Source of the DNA: Thiobaca trueperi
GTDB taxonomy: Bacteria > Pseudomonadota > Gammaproteobacteria > Chromatiales > Chromatiaceae
Reading direction: 5' to 3'
Assembly (NCBI RefSeq): GCF_004342175.1
Contig: NZ_SMAO01000001.1
Coordinates: 1-64,000, forward strand
DNA: 64,000 nucleotides
In this document: piece after piece, positions 11,801-22,037 of the stretch
Position numbering within the stretch: position 1 is the stretch's first letter
How the letters are laid out: each line of letters starts with the position of its first letter
Notes under the pieces: generated by a model
What the model was told of the DNA's origin: nothing
The model's database searches: none
What the model saw: the letters and a program-made list of their open reading frames with translations, nothing else
Program-made: the position numbers and the translations under genes

Positions 11801-13847
11801 CGCCCTGCACTGGGTGAAACCGCTGGCGGAACAGATCGCGGTCTATCAGCAGGCCTATCAGTACGGGATCGAGAATGGCAATCTGGTGTTCGCCGGCTAT
11901 GCGCGCACCATGATCCCCAAGACCACCCTGGCCGCGCTGACGGTGGACAAGGCGCTGGAGGAATGCGCGGTCAGTCTGGCGTTCTACGCCAGGAGCGGTT
12001 CGCCGTTCCTGATGAGCGAACGGTTCTGCCAGCTTTTTCTGCAACGGCTCAAGGGCGAGGGTGACGACCTCACCTCGTTGAGCACGGACGAGATTGACGA
12101 AGCCGCCTGGCTTGCGCGCTGGCAGCACCCGGCCACCCGCTTCGGCCACGGCCTATCCTATTTTCTGAATTTCAAGCTTCAGTTGCTCTATCTATTCGGC
12201 CAATGGCGGGCGGCCTGGGACTTTGCGACGACCCACGCCGACTGGATGCAGTACATCCCGATTCTGTACGAAACCACCGTCTTCACCTTCTATCGCGCGC
12301 TGGCCGGGGCCACGCTGTATGAGCACGCGGATGCTGCGGAGCAAACGGCAATCACCCGTGTTTTAGGCGCGGCGATGGCCGATTTCACCCTGTGGACGGC
12401 CAATTGCCCGGACAACTTCGCCTGGCAGGATGAACTGTTGCGGGCGGAACAGGCCCGGATCAGCCAGCGCCCGGCAGACGCCTTCGCTGGCTACGGTCGC
12501 GCCGCCGTGCTGGCCCGTCGGTATCAACGACCGCTGGGGCTGGCGCTGAGTCTGGAACGGGCGGGGCGGCTCCATCTGCAACAGGATCAGCGTAAAGAGG
12601 CCAAGCCGGAGCTGGAGGAAGCGGTCTTCCATTATTACCAGTGGGGGGCAACCGGCAAGGCCCAGGCGTTGAATCAGGAATTCGCGGGACTCTTGACCCG
12701 CGCCGCTGTCGCGGGGCTGCCGGTCAGGATCCCGTCCGGCAGTGAATCCACGTCCGCCGTTTCCACGCACCGGCTGGATCTCGATACCATCCTCAAGGCG
12801 TCGCTGGCCCTGTCCAGCGAGATCCAGATCGACGGGCTGTTGCAGAAGCTGATGGCGATTGTCATTGAAAACGCCGGTGCGGAATGGGGCTATTTGCTGC
12901 TGCCCAGCGCGGACCACTGGATGATCGTCGCCCACGCCAGTGTGCTGGATCGCCATGCCCAACTGACGCGAATTCCGCTGACGGATTCGACGATGGTCTG
13001 CGAAGCGGCGATCCGCTATGTGATCCGCACCCGGCAGGATTTGACGCTGGACGATGCCCGTCAGGATCCGGCTTTTTGCCGCGACTCCCATGTCCAGCGC
13101 CAGGGCGTCCGTTCAGTATTCTGTCTGCCGTTGCTGGCGCAGAACCGCCTGAACGGGGTGCTGTATCTGGAAAACAATCAACTTTCCGGGGCCTTCGCTC
13201 CAGGCCGCATCCAGATTCTGAAGATGCTCTCGGCTCAGGCCGCCATTGCCATTGACAATGCCCGGCTGTATGAAAGTCTGGAGCGACAGGTCGCGGAGCG
13301 CACCCGCGAACTGTCCGAGGCCAACCGCCGGCTGCAACAACTGAGTGAGTGTGACGGCCTGACCGGCATTGCCAACCGGCGCAAATTCGATGCGGTCTGG
13401 ATCGCGGAATGGAAACGAGCGGCGCGTCAGGGTTTGCCGTTAGCCGTCGCCATGGTTGATGTCGATCATTTCAAGGCCTACAACGACCATTATGGACATC
13501 AGGCCGGGGATGATTGTTTGCGACAGGTCACGCTGGCTCTGGCGGCAACCGTGCAGCGCGCCAATGATCTGGTGGCCCGCTATGGCGGCGAGGAGTTCGT
13601 GGTGGTGTTGCCCGGCGTGACGGCACCAGAATCGCTCCAGGTTGCACAGAAATTAGCGGCGGCGGTGGTCGCCTGCCAGATTCCCCATGCCCACAACAGC
13701 GCCGCATCCGTGGTGACAGTCAGTATTGGCGTTGCCTGGGGCATCCCGAAACCGGACGCGCCAGTCAATGACCTGATCGCCGAAGCGGATACCCGGCTCT
13801 ATCAGGCCAAACAGGCGGGCCGGAACCGGGTCGCGCTTGCGCCCTGA
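8859..13847 (+). CDS. Ser/Thr kinase - AAA-type ATPase - helical repeat - GAF - GGDEF signalling protein
   Basis: 1662 residues. An N-terminal Hanks-type kinase (1-265) has VVIK lysine near 33, HKDLNPANVL near 126 and DFG near 147. An ATPase of the STAND/MalT-like sort follows, with Walker A GYSGIGKT near 328 and Walker B VIFLDDLQWAD near 451. A long helical, TPR-like region spans about 640-1300. A GAF domain (about 1308-1467) leads through a short coiled coil to a C-terminal GGDEF domain with intact RYGGEEF near 1576 and an upstream inhibitory-site RAND. This suggests phosphorylation or ATPase state controlling c-di-GMP synthesis. The common relatives of this architecture end in a histidine kinase; here the output is a cyclase. 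The Shine-Dalgarno is weak, and the start lies just after a repeat. Confidence 0.9.
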   Translation: MVSLDGYSIREMIYESGHSQVFRGWRTCDALPVVIKTPSSSGFSVRENLRYQHEYNLLAALNLSRIVKVYDLVQYRSGFAIIEEDYGACDLDQWLGERRMALAEFLPVAMQMAEGLDQMHGQRIIHKDLNPANVLIHPATAQVKLTDFGLSTLIGVETQEACAPELIEGTLSYVSPEQTGRMNRAIDYRTDLYSLGVCYYRMLTGTLPFVTTDPLELVHCHIARPPVVPAVLDAAIPPVLSELVMKLLEKKAEDRYQSAYGVMQDLLAVQAALDAGEPPPMLELGRFDVSGHFQVAHQLYGRNRETRLLLDAFDRITEGRSELLLVGGYSGIGKTSLVNEVQKSLVRQRGFFIAGKHDQFQRDIPFSALIQAFRRLVSQMLTQREAQLAHWREALMIALGSNARVIIDVIPDVEWIIGPQPPAPELAPAEAQNRFSRSFQQFIGVFARPEHPLVIFLDDLQWADAASLALMELLCNNPDSHHLLMIGAYRDNEVSASHPLVLTLNGIRDAGAPVATILLGPLAPDDLNQMIADTLHQPTAATHELARLLLEKTGGNPFFVAQFLEELHDRGWFRLDPAQGRWQWEMAQIESAGITDNVVDLMAGKISRMSPATRQALQIAACIGNRFALTALATIQERCEIATGSDLWEAIQEGLVVTAKTEFRFLHDRVQQAAYSLIAPEDIGPLHLKIGRQLLSNASPAELDERLFDITGHLNAVLALIDDPGERFQCSRLNLQAGRKAKAATAYEPALRHFQAAADLLAADCWTTHDRHTLEIYRERADAAYLLGQFAAAEADLNAALMHAADRYDQADIYLQKIIQYNQLGRYNEMVEVARAALHLFGATLPDTSDETGLQADFEQQMAEYSRLLNQRQIGDLIGLDDVIDREQDAIIRLMAILTDGTYIAIPNLFPHVVMEVVNRSMRYGHNAMSAIGFAWATVLIVRQFGNYQDAYALGALAMRLNDRYPNPRIRAQVTFLYAVCALHWVKPLAEQIAVYQQAYQYGIENGNLVFAGYARTMIPKTTLAALTVDKALEECAVSLAFYARSGSPFLMSERFCQLFLQRLKGEGDDLTSLSTDEIDEAAWLARWQHPATRFGHGLSYFLNFKLQLLYLFGQWRAAWDFATTHADWMQYIPILYETTVFTFYRALAGATLYEHADAAEQTAITRVLGAAMADFTLWTANCPDNFAWQDELLRAEQARISQRPADAFAGYGRAAVLARRYQRPLGLALSLERAGRLHLQQDQRKEAKPELEEAVFHYYQWGATGKAQALNQEFAGLLTRAAVAGLPVRIPSGSESTSAVSTHRLDLDTILKASLALSSEIQIDGLLQKLMAIVIENAGAEWGYLLLPSADHWMIVAHASVLDRHAQLTRIPLTDSTMVCEAAIRYVIRTRQDLTLDDARQDPAFCRDSHVQRQGVRSVFCLPLLAQNRLNGVLYLENNQLSGAFAPGRIQILKMLSAQAAIAIDNARLYESLERQVAERTRELSEANRRLQQLSECDGLTGIANRRKFDAVWIAEWKRAARQGLPLAVAMVDVDHFKAYNDHYGHQAGDDCLRQVTLALAATVQRANDLVARYGGEEFVVVLPGVTAPESLQVAQKLAAAVVACQIPHAHNSAASVVTVSIGVAWGIPKPDAPVNDLIAEADTRLYQAKQAGRNRVALAP

Positions 13848-13979
13848 TCCGGCTTCAGTTCGCCCAATCACTTTGGCGAAGATTCCAACCCGGCGGCTGC
13901 ATTGAGGGAATCAAGCATTCGCTGGCGTCTGGCGTAACAAGCCCACTATACTTCGCCGTTTTATCCGCCGGAGCCTGCG

Positions 13980-15078
13980 ATGCTCGACATCAATCCGATT
14001 GCCGCTCAGATCAACGACCTGAAGGGACGTGTCACGTCCCTCAGGGGGTATCTTTGACTATGCGAACCGCCAGGAACGCCTGACCGAAGTTCTGCGCGAA
14101 CTCGAAGACCCGACCATCTGGAACGACCCGAGCCGCGCCCAGGCGCTGGGGCGCGAGCGCGCCACGCTGGAGGCGATTGTCATCACTGTCGATGAACTCA
14201 CCGCCGCCCTGACCGATGCTGACGACCTGCTCGCGATGGCGGTCGAGGAGGGCGACGAGGCGACGGTTGAATCGCTGGTCGCCGACTTGCAGACCCATGA
14301 GGCGCGCGTCGGCGAACTCGAATTCCGCCGCATGTTCTCGGGCGAAATGGACGCCAACAACGCCTTCGTCGATATCCAGGCCGGCTCGGGCGGCACCGAG
14401 GCGCAGGACTGGGCCGAGATGCTGCTGCGCATGTATCTGCGCTGGGGCGAGCGCAAGGGCTTCAAGACCGAGCTGCTGGAGGTCTCGCCGGGCGAGGTCG
14501 CGGGGATCAAATCGGCCACCATCAAATTCGAGGGCGATTATGCCTTCGGCTGGCTGCGCACCGAGATCGGCGTGCACCGGCTGGTGCGCAAATCGCCATT
14601 TGACTCGGGCAACCGCCGTCATACCTCGTTTTCGTCCGTCTTCGTCTCGCCCGAGGTCGATGACTCGGTCGAGATCGATATCAACCCGGCGGATCTGCGC
14701 ATCGATGTCTACCGCGCGAGCGGTGCGGGCGGCCAGCACGTCAACCGAACCGAGTCGGCGGTGCGTATCACCCATCTGCCGACCAATACCGTGACCCAGT
14801 GTCAGAACGACCGCTCGCAGCACAAGAACAAAGACCACGCCATGAAACAGCTCAAGGCCAAGCTCTATGAGCTGGAGATGCAGAAGCGGCGGGCCACTCA
14901 GCAGGCGCTTGAAGACACCAAGTCGGATATCGGCTGGGGCAGTCAGATCCGCTCCTATGTGCTCGACCAGTCGCGCATCAAGGATCTGCGCACCGGCGTT
15001 GAGATCGCCAACACCCAGGGCGTGCTGGACGGCAACCTGGATCCCTTCATTGAGGCCAGTCTCAAGAGCGGGCTTTAG
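13980..15078 (+). CDS. prfB: Peptide chain release factor 2 (programmed +1 frameshift)
   Basis: Release factor that reads UGA and UAA on the ribosome. Translation starts at ATG 13980 and reads 25 codons to an in-frame TGA at 14055-14057. A +1 shift at CTT then continues from 14056, giving about 365 residues, normal for RF2. The peptidyl-hydrolysis motif GAGGQ lies in [12 protein letters not shown] (the sequence shows [13 protein letters not shown]). The shift lets low RF2 levels raise RF2 synthesis. lysS follows on the same strand, as in Escherichia coli, but here the two are separated by a palindromic repeat. The prfB stop TAG (15076-15078) is also the first three bases of that repeat's outer motif. 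Confidence 0.97.
14043..14058 (+). promoter_or_regulatory. RF2 programmed frameshift site
   Basis: The sequence AGGGGGTATCTTTGAC holds an internal Shine-Dalgarno (AGGGGG), three bases of spacer, the slippery CTT and the UGA stop followed by C. This is identical to the classic prfB frameshift signal. Ribosomes pausing at UGA slip forward one base when RF2 is scarce. Confidence 0.97.
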
Positions 15079-15210
15079 GCCGTTTCCTGAAAATTGATAC
15101 CTGTCATCGTTTTGAATAGACAGGATTAACAGGATTTCGCAGGATCGACAGGAATTCCAAGTCTCTGTTTTTAAATCCTGTCAATCCTGAAACATCCTGT
15201 TAATCCTGTC
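15076..15210. repeat. Dispersed palindromic repeat, copy 1 (prfB-lysS)
   Basis: Outer motif TAGGCCGTTTCCTGAAAATT begins at the prfB stop codon (15076). The inner left arm GACAGGATTAACAGGAT (15119-15135) pairs perfectly with ATCCTGTTAATCCTGTC at 15194-15210. The complementarity extends inward with a few mismatches for nearly 40 bases, because both arms are arrays of a 9-base unit related to AACAGGATT. The folded RNA would be a long hairpin with no terminal U-run. Five related copies occur in this window. Confidence 0.93.
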
Positions 15211-15256
15211 CATTTCGAAGCGCTGGCGGCTGAGTTATCTGGAGATCCCCAAGCGG

Positions 15257-16795
<1,539 letters not shown>

Positions 16796-16798
<3 letters not shown>

Positions 16799-16934
16799 CC
16801 GCTTCCAGGAAAGCTCCTATCCGCCTGAAAGACCGTTAATTTGGACAGGATTAACAGGATTAACAGGATTAACAGGATTATTCAAGATTAAAATGATTAA
16901 AAACAATTGCTTGAAAAATCCTGTTAATCCTGTC
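16796..16934. repeat. Dispersed palindromic repeat, copy 2 (lysS-ygfZ)
   Basis: Begins at the lysS stop with TAGCCGCTTCCAGGAAAGC. The inner left arm is four tandem 9-base units, GACAGGATT followed by three AACAGGATT (16844-16879). The inverted right arm has two units, AATCCTGTTAATCCTGTC (16917-16934). The unequal unit number on the two sides points to expansion of the 9-mer within one arm. It lies between two convergent genes. Confidence 0.93.
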
Positions 16935-16944
16935 TGATTTTCTG

Positions 16945-17973
16945 TTATTTATCGGCAAAGCCATAGGGCGGTGGGCTGAGATGGAGGATCGGTCCCTGTC
17001 CGCCGAGCCGCACCTCGCCCGCGTCGGCAGCCTCGATCTCGACCACGGCCAGTAGCGTATGGCGTCCTGCGCCGAGCGGAGAGGCTTCGACCACCCACCC
17101 GCTGGCCTGTTGCGAGGTGCTGGAGGGCGCATGGAGTTCGTCGCCCGGTTGCGGTGACGTCGCGCTCTCGACCTCGGCCACATACATGCGGCGCTTGAGC
17201 TTGCCGAGATACTGCATGCGGGCGACCACTTCCTGACCGGTGTAACAGCCCTTGTGGAAACTGAGCCCGTGGAGCAGGTGCAGGTTGACCATCTGTGGCA
17301 CGAAGGCTTCGGCAGTCCGGTCGTGGATGGTCGGCAGGCCCGCCTGGATGTCGCGCCGGGTCCAGTCAACACGATTGGCCGGGGTCACCTGCGTGGCGAG
17401 CGCGTCCCAGAGTTCACTGATGGCGGCACAGGGGCCGAGGATCTCGAAGCGCGGCACGGGATCAGGGAGCCGGATCAGGGCCAGCGGGCCGCAGAGGGCG
17501 AGATCGTTTTCGCGTCCCAGCACCGCCAGACCCCGTTCGGCCAGCAGGCGCGGCGCTTCGTCGCCGGCCAGTCCGATGCGGATCAGCTCATCGCTGGCGT
17601 CGGACAGCGTGACCTGACTGCGCAGGATGAAGCGGCTCAGACGCTCCTGAAGAACGGGCAGCCGTTCCGCTTCAGTCTGGAGATAGATGGTGTCGTCGAT
17701 GCCGATGACGCGCAGGATCGCTAGCAGACGGCCTTTCTGGTTACAGTGGGCACTGATCTGGCTGTGGGTTGGCGAGAGTTCGCGGATGTCGTTGGTAAGC
17801 TGGCCCTGCAGGAAGGATGCGGCATCGGCGCCACGCACGGCGAGCAGTCCCAGATGGGACAGATCGAACAGCCGGCAGCCGTCTGGCTGGGCTGACTCTG
17901 GAAACGAGACCCTGCCCTCCGCGTCGATGCGCGCCTGGCGCGCGGTGAGAAAGTCTCGCCATGGATGTGTCAT
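16945..17973 (-). CDS. ygfZ: Folate-binding Fe-S cluster assembly factor YgfZ
   Basis: 342 residues of the GcvT-like fold. The diagnostic YgfZ motif KGCYTGQE is present at about residues 244-251, with its conserved cysteine. YgfZ uses folate and helps maintain certain iron-sulfur enzymes. The start ATG at 17973 has GAGG 9 bases upstream; a longer frame upstream overlaps the divergent promoter region and is rejected. It is transcribed convergently with lysS and divergently from the RNB exonuclease gene. Confidence 0.93.
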   Translation of the reverse strand: MTHPWRDFLTARQARIDAEGRVSFPESAQPDGCRLFDLSHLGLLAVRGADAASFLQGQLTNDIRELSPTHSQISAHCNQKGRLLAILRVIGIDDTIYLQTEAERLPVLQERLSRFILRSQVTLSDASDELIRIGLAGDEAPRLLAERGLAVLGRENDLALCGPLALIRLPDPVPRFEILGPCAAISELWDALATQVTPANRVDWTRRDIQAGLPTIHDRTAEAFVPQMVNLHLLHGLSFHKGCYTGQEVVARMQYLGKLKRRMYVAEVESATSPQPGDELHAPSSTSQQASGWVVEASPLGAGRHTLLAVVEIEAADAGEVRLGGQGPILHLSPPPYGFADK

Positions 17974-18088
17974 CAGATGGACCTCAGAACTGGCGGCGCC
18001 TGAACAGGCGTCGGGAAGGGTGCACTTGCCGTATGATACTGGCGGAACGCATCGGCGACAAACCCCGAGAATAACCCAAGTGACTGGA

Positions 18089-19927
18089 ATGAAAGGCAAC
18101 TTGCCGGCATATCACGCAAATCCGCCGGTCGATAGTCTGGTGCTCTACAAGATTCGCCCGGCCCGCGTGGTCAGTGTCGGCGAGAAAATCGAGATCGAAC
18201 TGGAAGGTGGACACAGCAAGCGGGTGCGGGCCAAGGATGTCGAGGTGCTGCATCCCGGCCCGCTGCGTCAACTCGCCGATCTGACTCCGCAGACGGGTGA
18301 GCTGACCGAGGCCTGGGAACTGCTGGAAGGCACCGAGACCACGCTCAGAGAGCTGGCTGAACTGGCCTTCGATGCGTTCACGCCAGCGACCGCCTGGGCC
18401 ACCTGGCAGCGGGTCGCCGAGGGACTGACCTTCAGCGGCACGCCGAACGCCATTCGCGCACAGACCCGTGAGGCGGTCGAGCGCGAACAGGCCGAGCGGG
18501 CGGCCAAAGCCGCCGCCGAGCGCGACTGGCAGGATTTTCTGGCGCGAATGGCGGCGGCCAGTCCGGCGCCGGAAGACGCGCCGCGTCTCGCTGAGGTCGA
18601 ACGTCTGGCGCTCGGCCAGAGCGAGCGCAGCCGGATCCTGGAGGCGCTCGGCCATCAGCAGACCCCGGAGAACGCCCATCGGGCGCTGATCCAGGTCGGT
18701 TACTGGGCGAGCCATCACAATCCTCATCCGCGCCGTTGCGGCGCGCCAATCACGGATGCCGATCTGCCGGTGCCCGAGCTGCCCGAGGACGAGCGGCTCG
18801 ATCTGACTCATCTTGCGGCTTATGCCATTGATGACGAAGGCAATCAGGATCCCGACGATGCGCTGAGCATCGACGGCGAGCGGCTGTGGGTGCATGTGGC
18901 CGACGTGGCGGCACTGGTCGCTGCGGACAGCGAACTGGAGCGCGAGGCGCGCGCCAGAGGCGCCAATCTCTATCTCCCCGAAGGCATCGTCAACATGCTT
19001 CCGGCGGCGGTCACCGACCGGCTGGGACTTGGTCTCCAGCCGGTGTCGCCTGCGCTCTCATTCGGCATCCGCTGTGGCGAGGCGGGCGAGATCCTGGATG
19101 TCGAGATTCATCGGACCTGGGTGCGGGTTGAGCGTCTGAGCTATGAGACGGTCGAACAGCGCCTGGATGAGCCTGCATTTGCGCCCATGCGCACCATCAC
19201 GGATCGCTTTCGCGCCTATCGCACGGCCCGGGGTGCGACCAGTCTGGATCTCCCTGAGGTCAGTGTCCGCGTCGTGGACGGGCGGGTGGTGATCCGTCCA
19301 CTCCCCAAGCTCAACAGTCGTGCCCTGGTCACGGACGCCATGCTGATGGCAGGCGAGGCGGTGGCGCGTTTCTGTCTCGATCAGGGGATCCCCATCCCCT
19401 TTGCAACCCAGGCGCCGCCTGAAAATGGCGAGGAGCCGACCGATCTGGCGACGATGTACGCGCGGCGGCGCGGCTTCAAGCCGACTCGCCTCATGATCGA
19501 GCCGGATCGTCATGCCGGATTGGGGCTGGATCTTTATACCCGCGCCACAAGTCCGCTGCGGCGCTACTCCGATCTGCTGGTGCATCAGCAGCTTAGATCC
19601 TGGCTCGCCGGGCGCGAGCCACTTGTCGCATCGCAGATCGTCGAACGCATCGGCGAGTCCGATGCGGCGTCAGTCGCCATCCGGCGTGGCGAACGTCTCT
19701 CCAATCAGCATTGGAAGCTCCTGTTTCTGCGTGACAATCCGGATTGGCGTGGCGAGGGTATCGTGGTCGGGCGCGAGGAGCGCCGGGCGGTCGTGCTGCT
19801 GCCTGAATTGGCGATGGAGGCGCGGGTCAGGATCCGCGACGAGGTGTCGCTGAATCAGTCGCTGCGGCTGGCGGTGACGGAAGTGGATCTGCCTGGACTG
19901 ACAGTGAACTTCCGGATCCTCGGCTGA
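18089..19927 (+). CDS. RNB-domain exoribonuclease (RNase II/R family)
   Basis: 612 residues. A short N-terminal region with a cold-shock-like start is followed by a helical insert and the RNB catalytic domain. Metal-binding aspartates are in AIDDEGNQDPDDALSI (about 250-265), and the substrate-gripping arginines are in ATSPLRRYSDLLVHQQL near 490. It should degrade single-stranded RNA processively 3' to 5' in the cytoplasm. At 612 residues it is shorter than RNase R and lacks that enzyme's lysine-rich tail, so it is closer to the RNase II-like group. The ATG at 18089 fits the domain start; its ribosome site is weak. Confidence 0.9.
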   Translation: MKGNLPAYHANPPVDSLVLYKIRPARVVSVGEKIEIELEGGHSKRVRAKDVEVLHPGPLRQLADLTPQTGELTEAWELLEGTETTLRELAELAFDAFTPATAWATWQRVAEGLTFSGTPNAIRAQTREAVEREQAERAAKAAAERDWQDFLARMAAASPAPEDAPRLAEVERLALGQSERSRILEALGHQQTPENAHRALIQVGYWASHHNPHPRRCGAPITDADLPVPELPEDERLDLTHLAAYAIDDEGNQDPDDALSIDGERLWVHVADVAALVAADSELEREARARGANLYLPEGIVNMLPAAVTDRLGLGLQPVSPALSFGIRCGEAGEILDVEIHRTWVRVERLSYETVEQRLDEPAFAPMRTITDRFRAYRTARGATSLDLPEVSVRVVDGRVVIRPLPKLNSRALVTDAMLMAGEAVARFCLDQGIPIPFATQAPPENGEEPTDLATMYARRRGFKPTRLMIEPDRHAGLGLDLYTRATSPLRRYSDLLVHQQLRSWLAGREPLVASQIVERIGESDAASVAIRRGERLSNQHWKLLFLRDNPDWRGEGIVVGREERRAVVLLPELAMEARVRIRDEVSLNQSLRLAVTEVDLPGLTVNFRILG

Positions 19928-20014
19928 GGGCGCCATCAGGTCGGCGCGATGTATTGATCTGGGTCAGTTGAACGGGTGTCAGCCAGGGGTTACCCTTGCC
20001 TGTGATATGGAATT

Positions 20015-20036
20015 GGGCCACCCGTCGCGGTGGCCC
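20015..20036. terminator. Hairpin between RNB gene and mepK
   Basis: GGGCCACC (20015-20022) and GGTGGCCC (20029-20036) form an 8-bp GC-rich stem with a 6-base loop between two convergent genes. No strong T-run follows on either side, so the terminator role is tentative. Confidence 0.45.
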
Positions 20037-20051
20037 GGTTCGGAAATGGCC

Positions 20052-20594
20052 TCAGGCGCCCCAGCGTCTGACTTCACCGGTATCCAGATGGACGAAGTCC
20101 GATTTCGGATAATAGCCGACGCCACCACGGTTGAGCGCCACAGCCGTGTCACGGATATAACGGAGCGGCAGGTCGGGGAAGCGGATATCCGCCGCCTGAC
20201 CGGTCAGGTGCAGGCTTTTTCTGGCGACCCCGCCTGATGTGCGACGGAGCTTCGCATTCGTGGCCGGCGAGCGGTAGGCGCTGACGACATCGAAGCGTGC
20301 ATCCGGATCACCCAGACGGCTCTTGACATCGTAGAGCAGATCGAACAACTGCGGATCCATGGTTACGGCGTCGCCGGTACGGAAATCGCGGAAGAAGTAG
20401 TTCAGTTTCTGCAGCGCGGAACGCTGATAGCGATCACCGATGCGATAAACGACATCAATGCGGTCTTCGGTATGCAGGTGATAGAAGGACAGGACACGCG
20501 CCTGATCAGCGGTTTTTCTGGAAAAAACGGAACTTGCAAGAGCAGGCATGGAGGCGGCGGACAAAAGCGCCCCCAGGAAATAACGTCGATTCAT
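20052..20594 (-). CDS. mepK: Tat-exported MepK/YcbK-like murein endopeptidase (M15 family, DUF882)
   Basis: 180 residues, close to the 182 of Escherichia coli YcbK/MepK. The N-terminus carries a twin-arginine signal (NRRYFLGAL) followed by a hydrophobic stretch and ALA-S, so the mature enzyme is periplasmic. The peptidase M15 zinc ligands are visible as SLHLTGQAADIRF (H and D, about 137-149) and FVHLDTGEVRRW near the C-terminus. The family cleaves peptide cross-links in murein and makes space for new strands. The gene diverges from a lytic transglycosylase gene across 330 AT-rich bases. Confidence 0.88.
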   Translation of the reverse strand: MNRRYFLGALLSAASMPALASSVFSRKTADQARVLSFYHLHTEDRIDVVYRIGDRYQRSALQKLNYFFRDFRTGDAVTMDPQLFDLLYDVKSRLGDPDARFDVVSAYRSPATNAKLRRTSGGVARKSLHLTGQAADIRFPDLPLRYIRDTAVALNRGGVGYYPKSDFVHLDTGEVRRWGA

Positions 20595-20924
20595 GTTCCC
20601 CCCGGTACATTCTGGACGTTAACGATATGAAGTGGGCGATTATAGGCAGACAGGATGAGAAATCAATCAAAATTTTCTGCTATCGATATTTCGTTATCAA
20701 ACTTAAAGTGTTACAAGAGGTTAAAAATATAACCAACTGGAAATCATGTCATCGTAATCAAATCTTCATTATTATCTTGCCGGTCTTCAACCACCTTGAT
20801 TTAATGAGATTTTTGATTTCGTGGCAGGCCCGTTATCTGTGCCCAGGCATATCTACGGGGTAACGCTGTCTTCTGGTGCGAATTGAACTATGATTGACCT
20901 CTTCGCGGATCCCGGGGGTAACCG
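20595..20924. other. AT-rich intergenic region between mepK and the transglycosylase gene
   Basis: 330 bases with no convincing gene. The centre (about 20640-20830) is far more AT-rich than its surroundings and holds many A/T runs, so it is a natural place for divergent promoters and for an AT-binding nucleoid protein. I could not fix a single -35/-10 pair with confidence. A frame on the plus strand (20534-20863) overlaps mepK, has no domain signature and is treated as spurious. Confidence 0.6.
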
Positions 20925-21632
20925 ATGCATGGTTTTTTGATACGGCATGGTCTGATGCGACATGGTTTGATGCGATCCGTCATGATGGTGTGTATCGCCA
21001 CGATGGCCTCGGCGGGAGTGGTCGAGGCGGATGTTTATAAATACGTCGATAGCGCGGGCAATGTCTATTTCACCGACACGCCGCTCAAGGGCAGCCGCTA
21101 TCGGCTGGAATGGCATCGCGAGTCGAAGAAGCTGATGCGCGAGAGTCAGCAGAACCGGCAGGCGGTGTTCAGTCCCCGGCAGCGCGCCGCGCCCCCGAGC
21201 GGTTCGGTCTCCAAACGACGCGCCAACTACGAATATCTGATCTCGGCCAATGCGCGTCGTTACGGACTTTCCCCCGGACTGCTGCACGCCGTCATTCGCG
21301 CCGAATCGGCCTACAATCCCGAGGCCGTCTCATCGGCGGGTGCGCAGGGTCTGATGCAGTTGATGCCGGACACCGCCGCCCGCTACGGGGTCTCGGACAG
21401 CTTCAATCCGGTGGAGAACGTGCGGGGTGGCGCCGCTTATCTGCGTGATCTGCTGGATATGTTCGATCAGGATCTGCGGCTGGCGCTGGCTGGGTATAAC
21501 GCCGGGGAGGGCGCGGTGATGAAACACGGACGCCAGATCCCGCCCTATGCCGAGACCCAGACCTATGTCCGCAAGGTGCTTGATTACTACTGGGCCGAAC
21601 AGCCGGCCCGTATCGCGATGAGCGTGCGTTAA
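20925..21632 (+). CDS. Lytic murein transglycosylase with DUF4124-like N-terminus
   Basis: 235 residues. An N-terminal signal sequence ends near residue 36. A short DUF4124-like segment (VYKYVDSAGNVYFTDTPLKG) is followed by an SLT domain (about 105-225) with the catalytic glutamate in RAESAYNPEAVS and the companion motifs GAQGLMQLMPDTA and AGYNAGEGAV. It cleaves the glycan strand of peptidoglycan in the periplasm, forming 1,6-anhydromuramic ends. The first residues contain a small duplication (RHGLM twice), and translation might start at a later Met. It pairs logically with the divergent murein endopeptidase gene. Confidence 0.9.
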   Translation: MHGFLIRHGLMRHGLMRSVMMVCIATMASAGVVEADVYKYVDSAGNVYFTDTPLKGSRYRLEWHRESKKLMRESQQNRQAVFSPRQRAAPPSGSVSKRRANYEYLISANARRYGLSPGLLHAVIRAESAYNPEAVSSAGAQGLMQLMPDTAARYGVSDSFNPVENVRGGAAYLRDLLDMFDQDLRLALAGYNAGEGAVMKHGRQIPPYAETQTYVRKVLDYYWAEQPARIAMSVR

Positions 21633-21655
21633 ATCGACACGCCGGTCGTGTCTCC

Positions 21656-21874
21656 TCAGTCTTCGCTGCTCACGCGCGCATCATCTGTGACCGCAAGGTG
21701 TTTTTCCGCTTCTCCCTGCTGCCGCGCAAAGATCAGGCGATACTCGACGCCGGTCTCGCGCGGTTCGGCCTGACGCCTGTTGCGCACCGTCGCCCGAGCA
21801 TCCTGATAACGCTCGACGGTCGCCAGATGTTCGAGCCGGCGTGGCGGGGCGATTTTGTAGACGAAATAAGGCAT
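21656..21874 (-). CDS. Conserved small hypothetical protein
   Basis: 72 residues, soluble, starting MPYFVYKI and rich in Arg and Glu, with a middle stretch LEHLATVERYQDARATVRNRR and an ending of charged residues. The pattern (beta start then helix) is familiar from small uncharacterised gammaproteobacterial proteins, but I know no function. It converges with the transglycosylase gene, 23 bases away, and is followed on its upstream side by the glycosyltransferase gene in the opposite direction. Confidence 0.65.
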   Translation of the reverse strand: MPYFVYKIAPPRRLEHLATVERYQDARATVRNRRQAEPRETGVEYRLIFARQQGEAEKHLAVTDDARVSSED

Positions 21875-22037
21875 GGCGAGCAGATCCGTGGTAAAAACAG
21901 GCCATGATTAAACCCGCAGATTTCGCTGTCTTGCAACCTTCCTGTCTGATCATTCCGCTGCACCCCGATCCGTGCGCGAACCTGTATCGCTCCGTTCGGG
22001 CTCTCCTGTGTCGGAATGCGGCGTCCTGAGCTGAATC

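Noticed and set aside
20534-20863. 109-codon frame in the mepK upstream region
   Set aside because: It overlaps the mepK start region and has no domain; its composition follows the AT-rich promoter DNA.
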